63,329 nucleotides of DNA from Halobacteriales archaeon QS_3_64_16 (lineage in GTDB: Archaea > Halobacteriota > Halobacteria > Halobacteriales > Halococcaceae), in NCBI GenBank assembly GCA_003021705.1, contig PXRJ01000017.1, forward strand, positions 1 through 63,329. The letters are read 5' to 3'. Below, piece after piece: positions 36,865 through 45,349 of the stretch. How positions within the stretch are numbered: position 1 is the stretch's first letter; every line of letters starts with the position of its first letter. The notes beneath the pieces were generated by a model. It had not been told where the DNA came from, searched no databases, and was given only the letters and a program-made list of their open reading frames with translations. The position numbers were made by a program, and so were the translations under genes.

Positions 36865-37758
36865 CTACAAGCGGGTGCGCTCGGTTTCGACGAGACTCAG
36901 ATCGCCGTCGAGGGTCGCTTCGAGGGTCTCCTCGCCGAGCGTGATGGTGACGTCGAGTCGCCAGGGCTCGGTCGATCGGACCTCCGTGTGATCGTCGCTC
37001 ACGCACCACTCGAGTCGCCAGTAGGGCGTGGTCCCGAGGTCGATACCGCCCTCACGATAGAACGCGACGGCTTCGGACTGATCGAGCAGGCTCAACCCAA
37101 TGGCCGAACAGAGGCTGTGATGACACTGCTCGCAGACGTGATCCGCCCGGAGACCAACGCCGAGACAGCATTCCCCGCCCTGGGAAATTGTAGTACGCAT
37201 CCGGCCGCTACACTCCGGACAGACGCCGTCCTTCGCGAGACAGTGGAGGTGACGCACCCGCTGGTCGAAGGCAGTGAGAATTTCCTCGCCGGTGCGGTCG
37301 TGCAACCCGCCCGGCGGGAAGGGATACTCGCCGTGTCCGCGCCCGCAAGCTGGGCAGTCGATCGCGAGTGCTTCCTCGGCGTAGCTCGCGAGAAGTTCCT
37401 CGCCACACCGGGTGCAGCTATCGCCGACCGCGAAGGGATCGAGCTGGGGATGCTCGGTGAACGATCCGGCGAGGGTCGCCCGGACGACCTTCGCGCCAGC
37501 GGTGCGTAGCTCGTAGCCGGCCTCGGTTTTACGGACGTACTGGTCGGTGAGCTTGCTCAGGTGGTAGTTGAACTGCGCGCTGTCGCGCATACCGACGGCC
37601 TCGTTCAGCGCCGAGAACCGCACCGGCCCCGCCTCGGCCTCCCAGAGCGCCTCGAGGATGCTCAAACGCGTCTCGTTACCGACGAGGGCGAAAGCGTCGG
37701 CCGGGGGGAGACTCCCTACGCGCTCTCGAACGTCCGTCTCCGCGTCTGCCCTGCTCAT
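36865..37758 (-). CDS. ArsR-like winged-helix regulator with C-terminal zinc-ribbon region
   Basis: 297 residues. The N-terminal ~90 are a winged helix: AFALVGNETRLSILEALWE, VRFSALNEAVGMRDSAQFNYHL and VRKTEAGYELRTAGAKVVRA. The rest has two Cys-rich sets (CTRCGEELL with CPACGRGH; CPECSGRM with CEQCHHSLC) and a beta-rich end. The layout matches haloarchaeal DUF7351-type regulators, which bind DNA and perhaps sense a ligand through the C-terminal part. Target unknown. Confidence 0.85.
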   Translation of the reverse strand: MSRADAETDVRERVGSLPPADAFALVGNETRLSILEALWEAEAGPVRFSALNEAVGMRDSAQFNYHLSKLTDQYVRKTEAGYELRTAGAKVVRATLAGSFTEHPQLDPFAVGDSCTRCGEELLASYAEEALAIDCPACGRGHGEYPFPPGGLHDRTGEEILTAFDQRVRHLHCLAKDGVCPECSGRMRTTISQGGECCLGVGLRADHVCEQCHHSLCSAIGLSLLDQSEAVAFYREGGIDLGTTPYWRLEWCVSDDHTEVRSTEPWRLDVTITLGEETLEATLDGDLSLVETERTRL

Positions 37759-38063
37759 ACGTGTGTGGTTAGCACGGAGGAACTAAAGCGTTCGCTGAAA
37801 TACGCTTCAGGAGACATCCCCGATACCGTGCCCGGTTCCCCCGAGGTCGTATCCGTGACTTCTGGCCAGTTCCGAATCCTGAAAGCACCACCCTGCGCCT
37901 GTCTGTGCGTGGACGAAACTTATTCGAGCCACATCGGTTCGACAGTTAACTGCTGTGACCCAGGAACTGTGCGGGGATCGAAAACTCCCGAGAGCACAGG
38001 GCTTGCTCTCTACGAGACCTCACTGATAGTCTCGACGTGAGAGCGAAAGCCTCCTTTGTCGAC
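37759..38063. other. Intergenic region between regulator and broken PIN gene
   Basis: 305 bases. A plus-strand open frame crosses it (ending at 38040), but its upstream half is the antisense of the regulator and its composition is not haloarchaeal-like. I see no gene, repeat or RNA. Confidence 0.3.
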
Positions 38064-38486
38064 CTACCGCCGATGAATCTCGTCGGCTACGTCTTCGGTG
38101 AGCACGCCATCGCGAACGAGCCGGACCACGAGTCCGACCGATCCAGTAAGGGGGCCCCGAGATCGTCGGCCCGATCGCGGGCGGGCCCATCGTCGAGCAC
38201 GACAGTCACGTCCTGTTCACGAGCGGCTCGGATCGCATACGTCTCTCCCCGATCGAGACTAGCGAGTTCGTCACCCGGTTCCTCCTCGGCGGTGATCACT
38301 TCGACCGCCCCGATCGAGGAATTCGTGTCCCTGCTCGACACCAGTCCGAAGTTCGTCGTTCACTGCTTCGACAGTTGCGAACCGAGCAGGGATCTCCTCG
38401 AGCAGATCGAGGTCGTCGGTGAGCGCGAAGTTCGAGAGAACGGAGGCATCGAGGACGACCGGCGACGGTTGCTCACTCCTTGCCAT
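38064..38486 (-). pseudogene. PIN-domain toxin (DUF3368-like), two frameshifts
   Basis: Start MARSEQPSPVVLDASVLSNFAL contains the first PIN Asp. The frame then breaks in a GGGG run near 38318-38324, continues as GAVEVITAEEEPGDELASLD, RGETYAIRAAREQDVTVVLDD (second acidic cluster) and breaks again in a C run near 38153, finishing as GSVGLVVRLVRDGVLTEDVA..EIHRR at TAG 38064. Each break is repaired by adding one base, so either a recent pseudogene or homopolymer sequencing errors. The intact form would be a VapC-like ribonuclease. The ATG overlaps the frame of a putative antitoxin remnant. Confidence 0.7.
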
Positions 38487-38631
38487 TAGCGTCCGTCTCG
38501 CCGAGTGACATAGCGATCTCGATATCCCGCTCTAATTCCCCCTCACCGCGAGGGCCGTGCTCGAGTTCGACTCCAGCGTTCTCTCGTTCCTCACAAACGT
38601 CAAAACGGCTGTCAACGCACAACTGACGCAC
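38473..38631 (-). pseudogene. Possible antitoxin remnant upstream of the PIN gene
   Basis: A 52-codon frame from a GTG (RQLCVDSRFDVCEERENAG .. IEIAMSLGETDANGKE) ends 14 bases inside the PIN gene, the overlap usual for toxin-antitoxin pairs. It has no recognisable DNA-binding motif, so it may be only the C-terminal part of a decayed antitoxin. Confidence 0.3.
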
Positions 38632-38775
38632 TCGTCTTCGTGAAACACCCGGGCTATCGCTAATCGATCACGGCTCAGCCGCTCGTTCGCGAACTCGTTC
38701 TCCTCATGAGTCGCTTAATTTTCCGTCCGCTCATTCGATGATTCTCACTCGCTGTTACTCGCTTCGAATCGCCCA

Positions 38776-38846
38776 TGCGTCGGCCGGGAATTGAACCCGG
38801 GCTATGAGCTTGGGAAGCTCATGTCCTACCACTAGACCACCGACGC
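38776..38846 (-). tRNA. tRNA-Gly (anticodon CCC)
   Basis: Minus strand: acceptor GCGTCGG/CCGACGC, anticodon stem TGAGC/GCTCA with loop TTCCCAA (anticodon CCC, codon GGG), T arm CCGGG TTCAATT CCCGG, discriminator A. Intronless, no encoded CCA. Confidence 0.95.
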
Positions 38847-39071
38847 CCGACACGAGCGAAGGTATCCATCCGCTGCACTTCAACGTAGCGATAGTGTGAA
38901 CTCCTGCTCCTCGCGATCCGATCAGCAGCGGGGGACGAACGCCTGATAGAGGTGAGTACCCCCCGGGAAGCCTGGTACGCTGGCGACCGATATCCACGAG
39001 GCGAGTGCACGAACGTTCACCTAATCGCGCGAGGAGGAGGGTATTAGTCGGTCACGACCCTATGGACAGTG

Positions 39072-39899
39072 ATGTCCGACAGTGAAGCGATCGACGAGAC
39101 TCTACCGATCGATCTCCGACTCTCGGAGTGGGAACTCGAACGCCACCACGAACACATCACTGGCTTCATTCACGAGACGATCGAGGGTGCCGGAGCCGAC
39201 GGCGCGGTACTCGGCCTCTCCGGAGGAATCGACAGCACGCTCACCGCCTACCTCGCGAGCCAGGCCCTCGGACCGGATCGACTGCGTGGACTGGTCATGC
39301 CGAGCGAGGTCAATGAGGATGAAAACATGAGCGACGCCGAACGCGTAGCACGGGACCTCGGAATCGAATACGACGTGATCGAGATCGAGCCGATCGTCGA
39401 AGCGCTGGTCGGTGCGGTCCCCGAAGCGAAAAAGGACCGAACCGCCGTCGGCAACGCTCGAGTGCGCACGCGGGGCGTGCTGAATTACCTCGTGGCGAAC
39501 CATGAGAACCGACTCGTTCTCGGGACGGGCAATCGCACCGAGGCTTTGGTGGGCTATTTCACCAAGTACGGTGACCAGGCCGTCGACTGCAACCCAATCG
39601 GCAACCTCTATAAACTCCAGGTGCGCCAGCTCGCCGACTATATCGGGATTCCCGACGACCTCATCGAGAAGACCCCGAGTGCAGGGATGTGGGCCGGACA
39701 GACCGACGAGGAGGAACTGGGCATCGGATACGACACGCTCGATCGCGTGCTCGCGCTCGGCGTCGATGGCCCGCTCTCGAGAGCGGCGACGACCCGCACC
39801 CTCGATATCGATCCCGCTGTCGTCGAACGCGTCGAAGAACTCTACACCCGGAGCGAGCACAAGCGCCACATGCCTCCCGCACCGGACCCGCTCGACTGA
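39072..39899 (+). CDS. nadE: NAD+ synthetase (ammonia-dependent)
   Basis: 275 residues. The ATP pyrophosphatase P-loop GLSGGIDSTLTAYLA is intact, with LVLGTGNRTEALVGYFTKYGDQ and DCNPIGNLYKLQVRQLA (deamido-NAD and magnesium site) and TPSAGMWAGQTDEEELG. It amidates nicotinic acid adenine dinucleotide to NAD+. No glutaminase domain, so it uses ammonia. ATG 39072 directly follows a GTG at 39069; the ATG is chosen. Confidence 0.96.
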   Translation: MSDSEAIDETLPIDLRLSEWELERHHEHITGFIHETIEGAGADGAVLGLSGGIDSTLTAYLASQALGPDRLRGLVMPSEVNEDENMSDAERVARDLGIEYDVIEIEPIVEALVGAVPEAKKDRTAVGNARVRTRGVLNYLVANHENRLVLGTGNRTEALVGYFTKYGDQAVDCNPIGNLYKLQVRQLADYIGIPDDLIEKTPSAGMWAGQTDEEELGIGYDTLDRVLALGVDGPLSRAATTRTLDIDPAVVERVEELYTRSEHKRHMPPAPDPLD

Positions 39900-39979
39900 T
39901 CGATCGATGCCGATGCGGATTGGCTGAACCGTCCTCCCCATCGTGCGGTCGCCGAAATGAAATCGTCTCTCGAAGTGTT

Positions 39980-40636
39980 TCAGTTCTCCTCGACGATGAT
40001 TCGGATCTGGTCGCCCTCCTGCAGAACGTACTCGCTCGGTTGCACTGGGCTTCCGTTCACTCGAACGGTTACGGTCGTGTTCGGCCCTCCACGGTAGGTC
40101 TCGCCCTCGTAAGTCACCGAATCGTTCGTAACGCCGATGTCGAGCGTGCTCATCGCGTACTCGAGGGTGACGCCTTGTGCGTGGACGTGCCAGCGGGACC
40201 CCTCACTGTTCTCGAAGTGGAAGGCGTCGGCCTGAAGCTGGTACTGTGACTGACTGAAATCGACCTGCTGGCCCGTGACACGCATCTCGATCGTCCCATG
40301 GGTGTGGACGCTTCCGACGCCGGTAGGAGTCTGGGCGACGGCATTGACGTTCCCCGGACCGGTCGCAGCGCCTCCGCCACCGCTCGCACTACCCGCGCTC
40401 CCGCTGCCCGATCTGCCGCCGTCGAGCAGGACGTATCCCGCACCGGCCATGACCCCGAGCGCGAGGACGAGGACGATCCCAGCGAGATAGATCGGCGTCC
40501 GCGAGCGCTCGCTCCCTTCGGCGTCGAGACGCCGCCGGTCGATCGGACCGAGTTCCTCGGTGTGAGAGTCCCGGAGGTGTTCGCGGTGGGCCGAATCGTC
40601 CTCGAACTCGCGCCCGCAGTACCGGCACTCAACCAT
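39980..40636 (-). CDS. C2H2-finger, single-TM protein with extracytoplasmic domain
   Basis: 218 residues. Residues 1-26 are a C2H2 finger (CRYCGREFEDDSAHREHLRDSH). A membrane helix (IYLAGIVLVLALGVMAGAGYVLL, shown in part as a ~20-residue hydrophobic run near residue 50) leads to a Gly/Ser linker and a C-terminal beta-rich domain with HTHGTIEMRVTGQQVDFS, WHVHAQGVTLEYAM and VRVNGSPVQPSEYVLQEGD. The finger should be inside and the domain outside. No enzyme motif was found. Function unknown; conserved in haloarchaea as far as I recall. Confidence 0.7.
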   Translation of the reverse strand: MVECRYCGREFEDDSAHREHLRDSHTEELGPIDRRRLDAEGSERSRTPIYLAGIVLVLALGVMAGAGYVLLDGGRSGSGSAGSASGGGGAATGPGNVNAVAQTPTGVGSVHTHGTIEMRVTGQQVDFSQSQYQLQADAFHFENSEGSRWHVHAQGVTLEYAMSTLDIGVTNDSVTYEGETYRGGPNTTVTVRVNGSPVQPSEYVLQEGDQIRIIVEEN

Positions 40637-40769
40637 TGTTGCCCTGAGTTAGGTTCACCGACGATTCAATTGTTACGATCCGTCTTGGCATCCGATTGTG
40701 GGACTGTCGATCGGAGGTCAGCCGGCGGTTTCCAAAGGTCTTTGCCGGTAGCGTCGCTAGTATCGAGGG

Positions 40770-41540
40770 ATGGAAAGAGCCTCCCAGGTCCGTCGCGCCG
40801 CGCGGGAGGCCGTCGGGGAGACCGACCCCGAACGGCTCCGCGTCCGCATCTTCGAGGCGCTCGACGCTGGGTCGATGGTGCCGGGTGCGCTGGTGCTACT
40901 AAGCGCGCGGGTCGCCGCGGACGGAACGGACGGGAGGGACGAACAGGAAAGCTCGAGGCTCGAAGGAACGAGCGCTGCCGACCGGGACGAGGCGCTCGCG
41001 AAGCGGGCGGCGGGCGTCCAACTGATCTACGAGGGCTTGGCCCTCACGCGCACGCTCGCGAGCGAAGAGCCCTGGAGTGACCCGGGCCGCGACCGGACGG
41101 CAGCCGATATCGAGATCCTCGCCGCGGACATCCTCGTCGCACGTGGGTTTTACCTGCTCGCCCGGACCGAGTGTGCCGCCCGCGCCGTCGAGACCGTTCG
41201 CCGGTTCGGCCGCGACCAGACCCGGCGACGCGACCCGGGCGCCGATACTGGCACCGGCCCCGGTTCCGATCGCGATCTCGACAACGGTCGGGGTCTCGAA
41301 GCCGACGCGCTCGACTTAGCGGTGCGTTGTGGCGTGAGTGCCGTCGGACGGGACGCACCTACAGAACTCGATTCGTTCACGGCCGATCTCGTGCAGTCGG
41401 CGCTCGAAGAAGGGGGAAGAGGGTTCCCGGCTGCCGAGGACTTCCTCTCCGCGTCGGTCACCGACTCGCTGGCGGCGCTTCTCGAAGAGCGCCCGCCCGG
41501 CGTAAGCGAGGGCGCGCCCCCGGCGACCGACGGCGGGTAG
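40770..41540 (+). CDS. Haloarchaeal conserved helical protein (DUF7114-like)
   Basis: 256 residues, mostly helical: MERASQVRRAAREAVGETDP, GALVLLSARVAADG, GVQLIYEGLALTRTLAS, and DIEILAADILVARGFYLLA. The repeated helix layout recalls polyprenyl-synthase-type helical proteins, but the DDxxD motifs are missing. The family name is from memory and uncertain. Acidic linker segments (residues ~50-65 and ~150-170) interrupt the helices. Confidence 0.65.
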   Translation: MERASQVRRAAREAVGETDPERLRVRIFEALDAGSMVPGALVLLSARVAADGTDGRDEQESSRLEGTSAADRDEALAKRAAGVQLIYEGLALTRTLASEEPWSDPGRDRTAADIEILAADILVARGFYLLARTECAARAVETVRRFGRDQTRRRDPGADTGTGPGSDRDLDNGRGLEADALDLAVRCGVSAVGRDAPTELDSFTADLVQSALEEGGRGFPAAEDFLSASVTDSLAALLEERPPGVSEGAPPATDGG

Positions 41541-41632
41541 CCGGCTTCCCCTCGATAGAACACGAGGTAGGCCCGAGGACGGTCGGCGAATCGAAACGGA
41601 TAACAAACACACCCGGCTACCGTGGGATGCCT

Positions 41633-41704
41633 GCCTGGGTAGCTTAGCGGTAAAGCGCGTCCTTGGTAAGGACGAGACCCCGGGTTCAAATCCCGGCCTA
41701 GGCT
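41633..41704 (+). tRNA. tRNA-Thr (anticodon GGU)
   Basis: Acceptor GCCTGGG pairs with CCTAGGC (one G-U), anticodon stem CGTCC/GGACG with loop TTGGTAA (anticodon GGT, codon ACC), T arm CCGGG TTCAAAT CCCGG, discriminator U as expected for archaeal tRNA-Thr. Intronless. Confidence 0.95.
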
Positions 41705-41842
41705 CTTCTCTCCTGTTTCTCGCTGAGTAGCCCGGGATCACTTACTTTCGATTCGAAGAACGGACAGTCGAAACCAGTTCCGGCGCTCTCCGAGTATGGT
41801 GGTGGCATCGGTTGCGTTCGCACCGATCTCGATCCGAACAAC

Positions 41843-42289
41843 TCACGCAGTCTTCGCGACCGAGAGCACGCTCCAGTACGCGACCGCAGCGACGACGACC
41901 GCTAGCGCGAGCACGGTGAGGCCAGTGTAACCCGCGGTTGCGACGTCGGGGTTATCGGCCAGATAGAAGGCCCCTTCGGTACCGATAGCGAGCAAGGTTC
42001 CGAAGACGAGGCTGAAGATCACCGACCAGGCGAGCGCCGGCAGGCCCCCGTGAGCCCGCGGAACGAGGCTGAAGACGAACAGCACCGAGAAGGTAAGCGC
42101 GTAGAAGGGTGCCGGCACGACCGACCCGAATGCCTGGATGCCGGTTTCGAGCACGCCGAGCACGCCGTAGTATCCGAGCGAAGCGAGCAGCGCGGTAACG
42201 AGCGTGAGACCGACGCCCCGACGCGTTACGTCCGAGGCCGAGGCGAACCCGGACCCCGATTCCGATCTCGACCTCTCCCCGCCGAGCAT
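41843..42289 (-). CDS. Small multi-pass membrane protein
   Basis: 148 residues with four hydrophobic segments (GLTLVTALLASLGYYGVLG, FYALTFSVLFVFSLV, LAWSVIFSLVFGTLLAIG and TVLALAVVVAAVAYWSVLS). No family recognised. The start is uncertain: ATG 42289 has a GAAGGA-like ribosome site, while a GTG at 42520 would add 77 disordered residues, and the other frame upstream (MTDAENRRGG, from 42546) also looks like a haloarchaeal N-terminus, so a frameshift in the head is possible. Confidence 0.65.
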   Translation of the reverse strand: MLGGERSRSESGSGFASASDVTRRGVGLTLVTALLASLGYYGVLGVLETGIQAFGSVVPAPFYALTFSVLFVFSLVPRAHGGLPALAWSVIFSLVFGTLLAIGTEGAFYLADNPDVATAGYTGLTVLALAVVVAAVAYWSVLSVAKTA

Positions 42290-42660
42290 TGTCCGTCGTC
42301 CTTCCGATGTCGTGCTTCCCCGCGCCGTCGAAGCAGCGCTGCTCCCGCTGTCGGGCGACGCCGAACTCGAGGTTGACTCCGTCCGATCGGTCCGGCCGGG
42401 AGTAGGCTGACCGGCCTCGGCTCGTCGGCGCTCGCGATCGTCGTCGTGGTCCCGGCGCTCGCGCGCGCTCGCGAGCCGGGTCGAACAGCGGCCGATCGCT
42501 ACGGTCGGCCGTTCGTCCACCCCTCCTGTTCTCGGCGTCAGTCATAACCCGTAGTCCTCTTCTCTTCGTCGCCGTCGGGTATGATCTTTCTGGCTGCACA
42601 GTGCCGAGTCCCGATAGCCGGGTGCGGTACTCGGTCCTCGGCCCACCGTCGCCTCGACAG

Positions 42661-43944
42661 TCAGGAGCCGGCGCTCCCTTCAGCTCCCCGATCGCCCTCG
42701 CCCGACAGTTCCTCGAAGGCGAGGACAGTACCTTCGCCCTCGCTCGAGTCCCGGCGTCGCACGCGGTACTCGCCGGCGTCGAGCCAATCCGCGCCGAGAT
42801 AGAGAACGTCGTGAGCGAGGAGGTCCTGGACGATCGCGGTCGTCGCTCCCGATTCGGAGGGTGGCTCCGACGGCGGGCTCGATCCCCCTTCGCCGACCGC
42901 CGCAGCGTAGTCGGCCAATCCGGCTCCGTCACGGGGCTGGTTCGGGATATCTCGAGCCGTCTCCTCGAGGTCGGCTTTGATCTGCCCCGGCGGGGTCTCG
43001 CTTCTGACATCGAGGTATTTCGCGACCATTCCGGCTACCTCCGGCGCGGAAAAGGAAGTTCCCGACGCCTTGACCCACGGTCCCGACAGCTCTTCGCCCA
43101 GGGTGGTTCCTGAAGCCTGTGCCAAGCGATTGTCGACGCCGATCGCCGCGACGTCGGGGTTGTCCCGGTCAGGATCGTACGAAGAGAAATCCGCGATCTC
43201 TCCCCCTTCCGTACAGGCCGCGATGCCGAAGGCCCGTCGGGCCGTCGCCGGACTCCCGGCGGTCTCCCCGGAATTCCCGGCCGAGACGACGCCCCTGATC
43301 CCTTTCTCGATTAGCGCATTGTGGACTCGGTTGATCTCCCGAGAGGTGGCACTCGAGCCCCATGACATGTTCACCACGTCATAAGCCCCAGTATTGTTGT
43401 GTAGCCACTCGTAGGCGCGCATAATGACGTTGGTCTCGGTGCTTCCCTCCGCGCCGAAGATGCGCAGCGAGATCAGCTCCGCACCCGGCGCTAATCTGGT
43501 GACCTGGCCGAGCACCGCCGTGCCGTGGCCGACCGCATCGCTCTTGCCCGATCCCGTCACGTCGACCTGTCTAATCGAATCGCCCTCGAAGACCGGGTGG
43601 CTCGTATCGACGCCCGAATCCATCGCCACGACGGTCACTCCCTGGCCGGTAGCTTCGCCCGCGGTAACGTCGTGGAGTCGACGCACGTCCTCGACGGTGG
43701 CGACGTCCTCGGGTGCCTGGCTCACCGCGTCGGGTTCGATCGGGAGGGTGATCTCCCGGTTCTCTTCGAGCGCGAGCACCCGGTCGTCGGCTTCCAGTGT
43801 TGTCTCTACCTCGGAGTTACACTCGATGTAGGCCGCTGAACCGACGCCCGTGCCGAAGTCGTAGGTCTCACGGACGGTACAGTCCGTCTCGTAGAGGAAC
43901 TCCGGTCGATCCGCTAGGAAGACGATCCGTTCGGTCGATGCCAT
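42661..43944 (-). CDS. Subtilisin-like serine protease without signal peptide
   Basis: 427 residues. S8 catalytic residues: Asp in VTVVAMDSGVDTSHPVF, His in AVGHGTAVLGQVT, Asn/Gly in GVVSAGNSGETAG and Ser in ASGTSFSAPEVAGM. The first ~95 residues (FLADRPEFLYETDCTV) form a propeptide-like head. No Sec or Tat signal is seen, so it may be cytoplasmic or exported by another route. The C-terminal ~80 residues after a Ser/Pro linker are a small beta-rich region. Intact, unlike the halolysin gene at 22.8 kb. Confidence 0.9.
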   Translation of the reverse strand: MASTERIVFLADRPEFLYETDCTVRETYDFGTGVGSAAYIECNSEVETTLEADDRVLALEENREITLPIEPDAVSQAPEDVATVEDVRRLHDVTAGEATGQGVTVVAMDSGVDTSHPVFEGDSIRQVDVTGSGKSDAVGHGTAVLGQVTRLAPGAELISLRIFGAEGSTETNVIMRAYEWLHNNTGAYDVVNMSWGSSATSREINRVHNALIEKGIRGVVSAGNSGETAGSPATARRAFGIAACTEGGEIADFSSYDPDRDNPDVAAIGVDNRLAQASGTTLGEELSGPWVKASGTSFSAPEVAGMVAKYLDVRSETPPGQIKADLEETARDIPNQPRDGAGLADYAAAVGEGGSSPPSEPPSESGATTAIVQDLLAHDVLYLGADWLDAGEYRVRRRDSSEGEGTVLAFEELSGEGDRGAEGSAGS

Positions 43945-44056
43945 ATCGCTTCGCTCACACCGAGACTACATCAATCGTTCTCCCGGTGGATAGAATCCGG
44001 TAGCCAATCGAAACCAGGCCTCGAGGTGGAACAGTCGGCCAGGACCGATGGTTATC

Positions 44057-44380
44057 CTATAGGTGCCCATCGGCACACAGCCGTCGCTCGATCGACTTTT
44101 CTTGTGTGCCCGGGAGCAGTCCTGACCCGCGATCGTCCTCGCCGTTCGACCCGTCGAACGGCGAGGACGATCCCGCCTGATTCCAGCGCGCGAGCCACCG
44201 GCGACCCACAGTCGCGCTCGTCCCGACCGCGCTCGCCGCACCCGCGACGCTCCGTCCGCCGTAGAGACGCTCGACGAACACTAGCCGGCGGCGGACGAGC
44301 GTGTCCTCCGCGCGATCGATCCGCCGTCGTAACTCCCACCCCGGGACGTGGCGTTCGATCCGATCGTCTCCATCGGTCAT
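44057..44380 (-). CDS. HTH protein resembling an IS630 transposase N-terminus (fragment?)
   Basis: 107 residues. RRRLVFVERLYGGRSVAGAA and SATVGRRWLARWNQAG fit the homeodomain-like HTH found at the front of IS630-type transposases and in stand-alone haloarchaeal HTH proteins. After that the reading frame runs through a long palindrome (44131-44172) and ends in a sequence unlike any transposase. No DDE domain follows and no terminal inverted repeats are seen. Either a truncated transposase remnant or a small regulator. Confidence 0.5.
   Translation of the reverse strand: MTDGDDRIERHVPGWELRRRIDRAEDTLVRRRLVFVERLYGGRSVAGAASAVGTSATVGRRWLARWNQAGSSSPFDGSNGEDDRGSGLLPGTQEKSIERRLCADGHL
44131..44172. 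repeat. 42-bp near-perfect palindrome
   Basis: 20-base arms GATCGTCCTCGCCGTTCGAC (44131-44150) and its exact reverse complement (44153-44172) around a CC centre. It would form a very stable hairpin in DNA or RNA and falls inside the HTH reading frame. Confidence 0.8.
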
Positions 44381-44584
44381 GACTCGGCGTGGACCCGGAG
44401 TTGGCTTGTCTAATCACAAATTATTCCGCCGTCGGTGAGAGCGACTCGAAACACGATCGTCGGGATAACCCGCTCCAATCCCCTCGGGTCCCGGCCAGAC
44501 GCCTCGACGGTTCGTCGATCCGGCCAAGAGTCCAGCGACGAGCTACGGTACAGTGACGGGAGCGCCGAGCAGACCCGCGAGGGG

Positions 44585-45349
44585 TTACAAGTACGCCGCG
44601 TCCCAGCGGGTCGGTTTCCTGAGGTTCCCGCAGTCGTTACACTGGACCCGACCCATCGCGTCCATCGCGGTATCGAGCGTCCCACAGTTCCCGCAGTAGT
44701 AGCCATATCGACTCTCGTGATCGGCATCGTCGTAGACGACGAAAAAGGGGCCTTTCGAGCCCATATCGATGTCCTCGTTGTCGGGATAGACTTCCTCGCC
44801 TGCATCGGTCGTGACGCTCTCGGGAACGGAGACGTCTTTCTCGGTCGGATCCCGCTCGACCTCGGTTCCGTCTTCGACGTAGACGAACTCGACGTGGGGC
44901 TCGCCGTCGATTACGGTGGTGCGCTCCTCGCTTCTCTCGAAGCCGAAGCGCTCGTAGAAGTCGCTTCCCTCTCGGTTGTCCTCCAGGACCATCCCTCTGA
45001 GCCGCTCGGCACCGCGCTCGTGTAGTTCCTCGCGGGTCCGCTCGAAGAGATCAGTGCCGATGCTGCCCCCACGAGCAGCCGGGTCGACGTGGAGCCAGAG
45101 CATATCACCGCTTTGGGTCTCGCGGTCGAGAGCCCCCTGAGCGAACCCGACGACCTCGCCCTCCTCCTCGGCGATCAGGAAGAGAGCGTCCTCCTCGTCG
45201 AGGGTCGCCGCCAGGGCCTCTTCGTCGTACCACTGTTTGATCGCGCTCTCGATCGTCCGCGGGCTGAGCGAGTAGGAGGATTCCATCGACCGCTGTGCGA
45301 TCTCCCGGATCGCCTCGCCGTCCTCGGTGGTCGCTTCTCGGATGGTCAT
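44585..45349 (-). CDS. GNAT N-acetyltransferase with C-terminal DUF5816 zinc domain
   Basis: 254 residues. Residues ~1-165 are a GNAT domain: IREATTEDGEAIREIAQRSM, LWLHVDPAARGGSIGTDLFE (acetyl-CoA loop) and VLEDNREGSDFYERFGFERS. After an acidic linker the C-terminal ~75 residues match DUF5816: MGSKGPFFVVYDDADHESRY, YYCGNCGTLDTAMDAMGRV and CNDCGNLRKPTRWDAAYL, a four-Cys zinc site. Substrate unknown. The combination is common in haloarchaea. Confidence 0.9.
   Translation of the reverse strand: MTIREATTEDGEAIREIAQRSMESSYSLSPRTIESAIKQWYDEEALAATLDEEDALFLIAEEEGEVVGFAQGALDRETQSGDMLWLHVDPAARGGSIGTDLFERTREELHERGAERLRGMVLEDNREGSDFYERFGFERSEERTTVIDGEPHVEFVYVEDGTEVERDPTEKDVSVPESVTTDAGEEVYPDNEDIDMGSKGPFFVVYDDADHESRYGYYCGNCGTLDTAMDAMGRVQCNDCGNLRKPTRWDAAYL

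Noticed and set aside
37561-38040. 159-codon plus-strand frame
   Set aside because: The first half is antisense of the regulator; the rest has no motif or promoter.
41952-43010. 352-codon minus-strand frame
   Set aside because: It crosses the end of the subtilase gene in the wrong frame and has no recognisable domain. Only its small piece at MTDAENRRGG is of interest as a possible alternative head for the membrane protein.
44057-44380. Complete IS630-type insertion sequence
   Set aside because: Only an HTH-like head is present; no DDE domain, terminal inverted repeats or target duplication.
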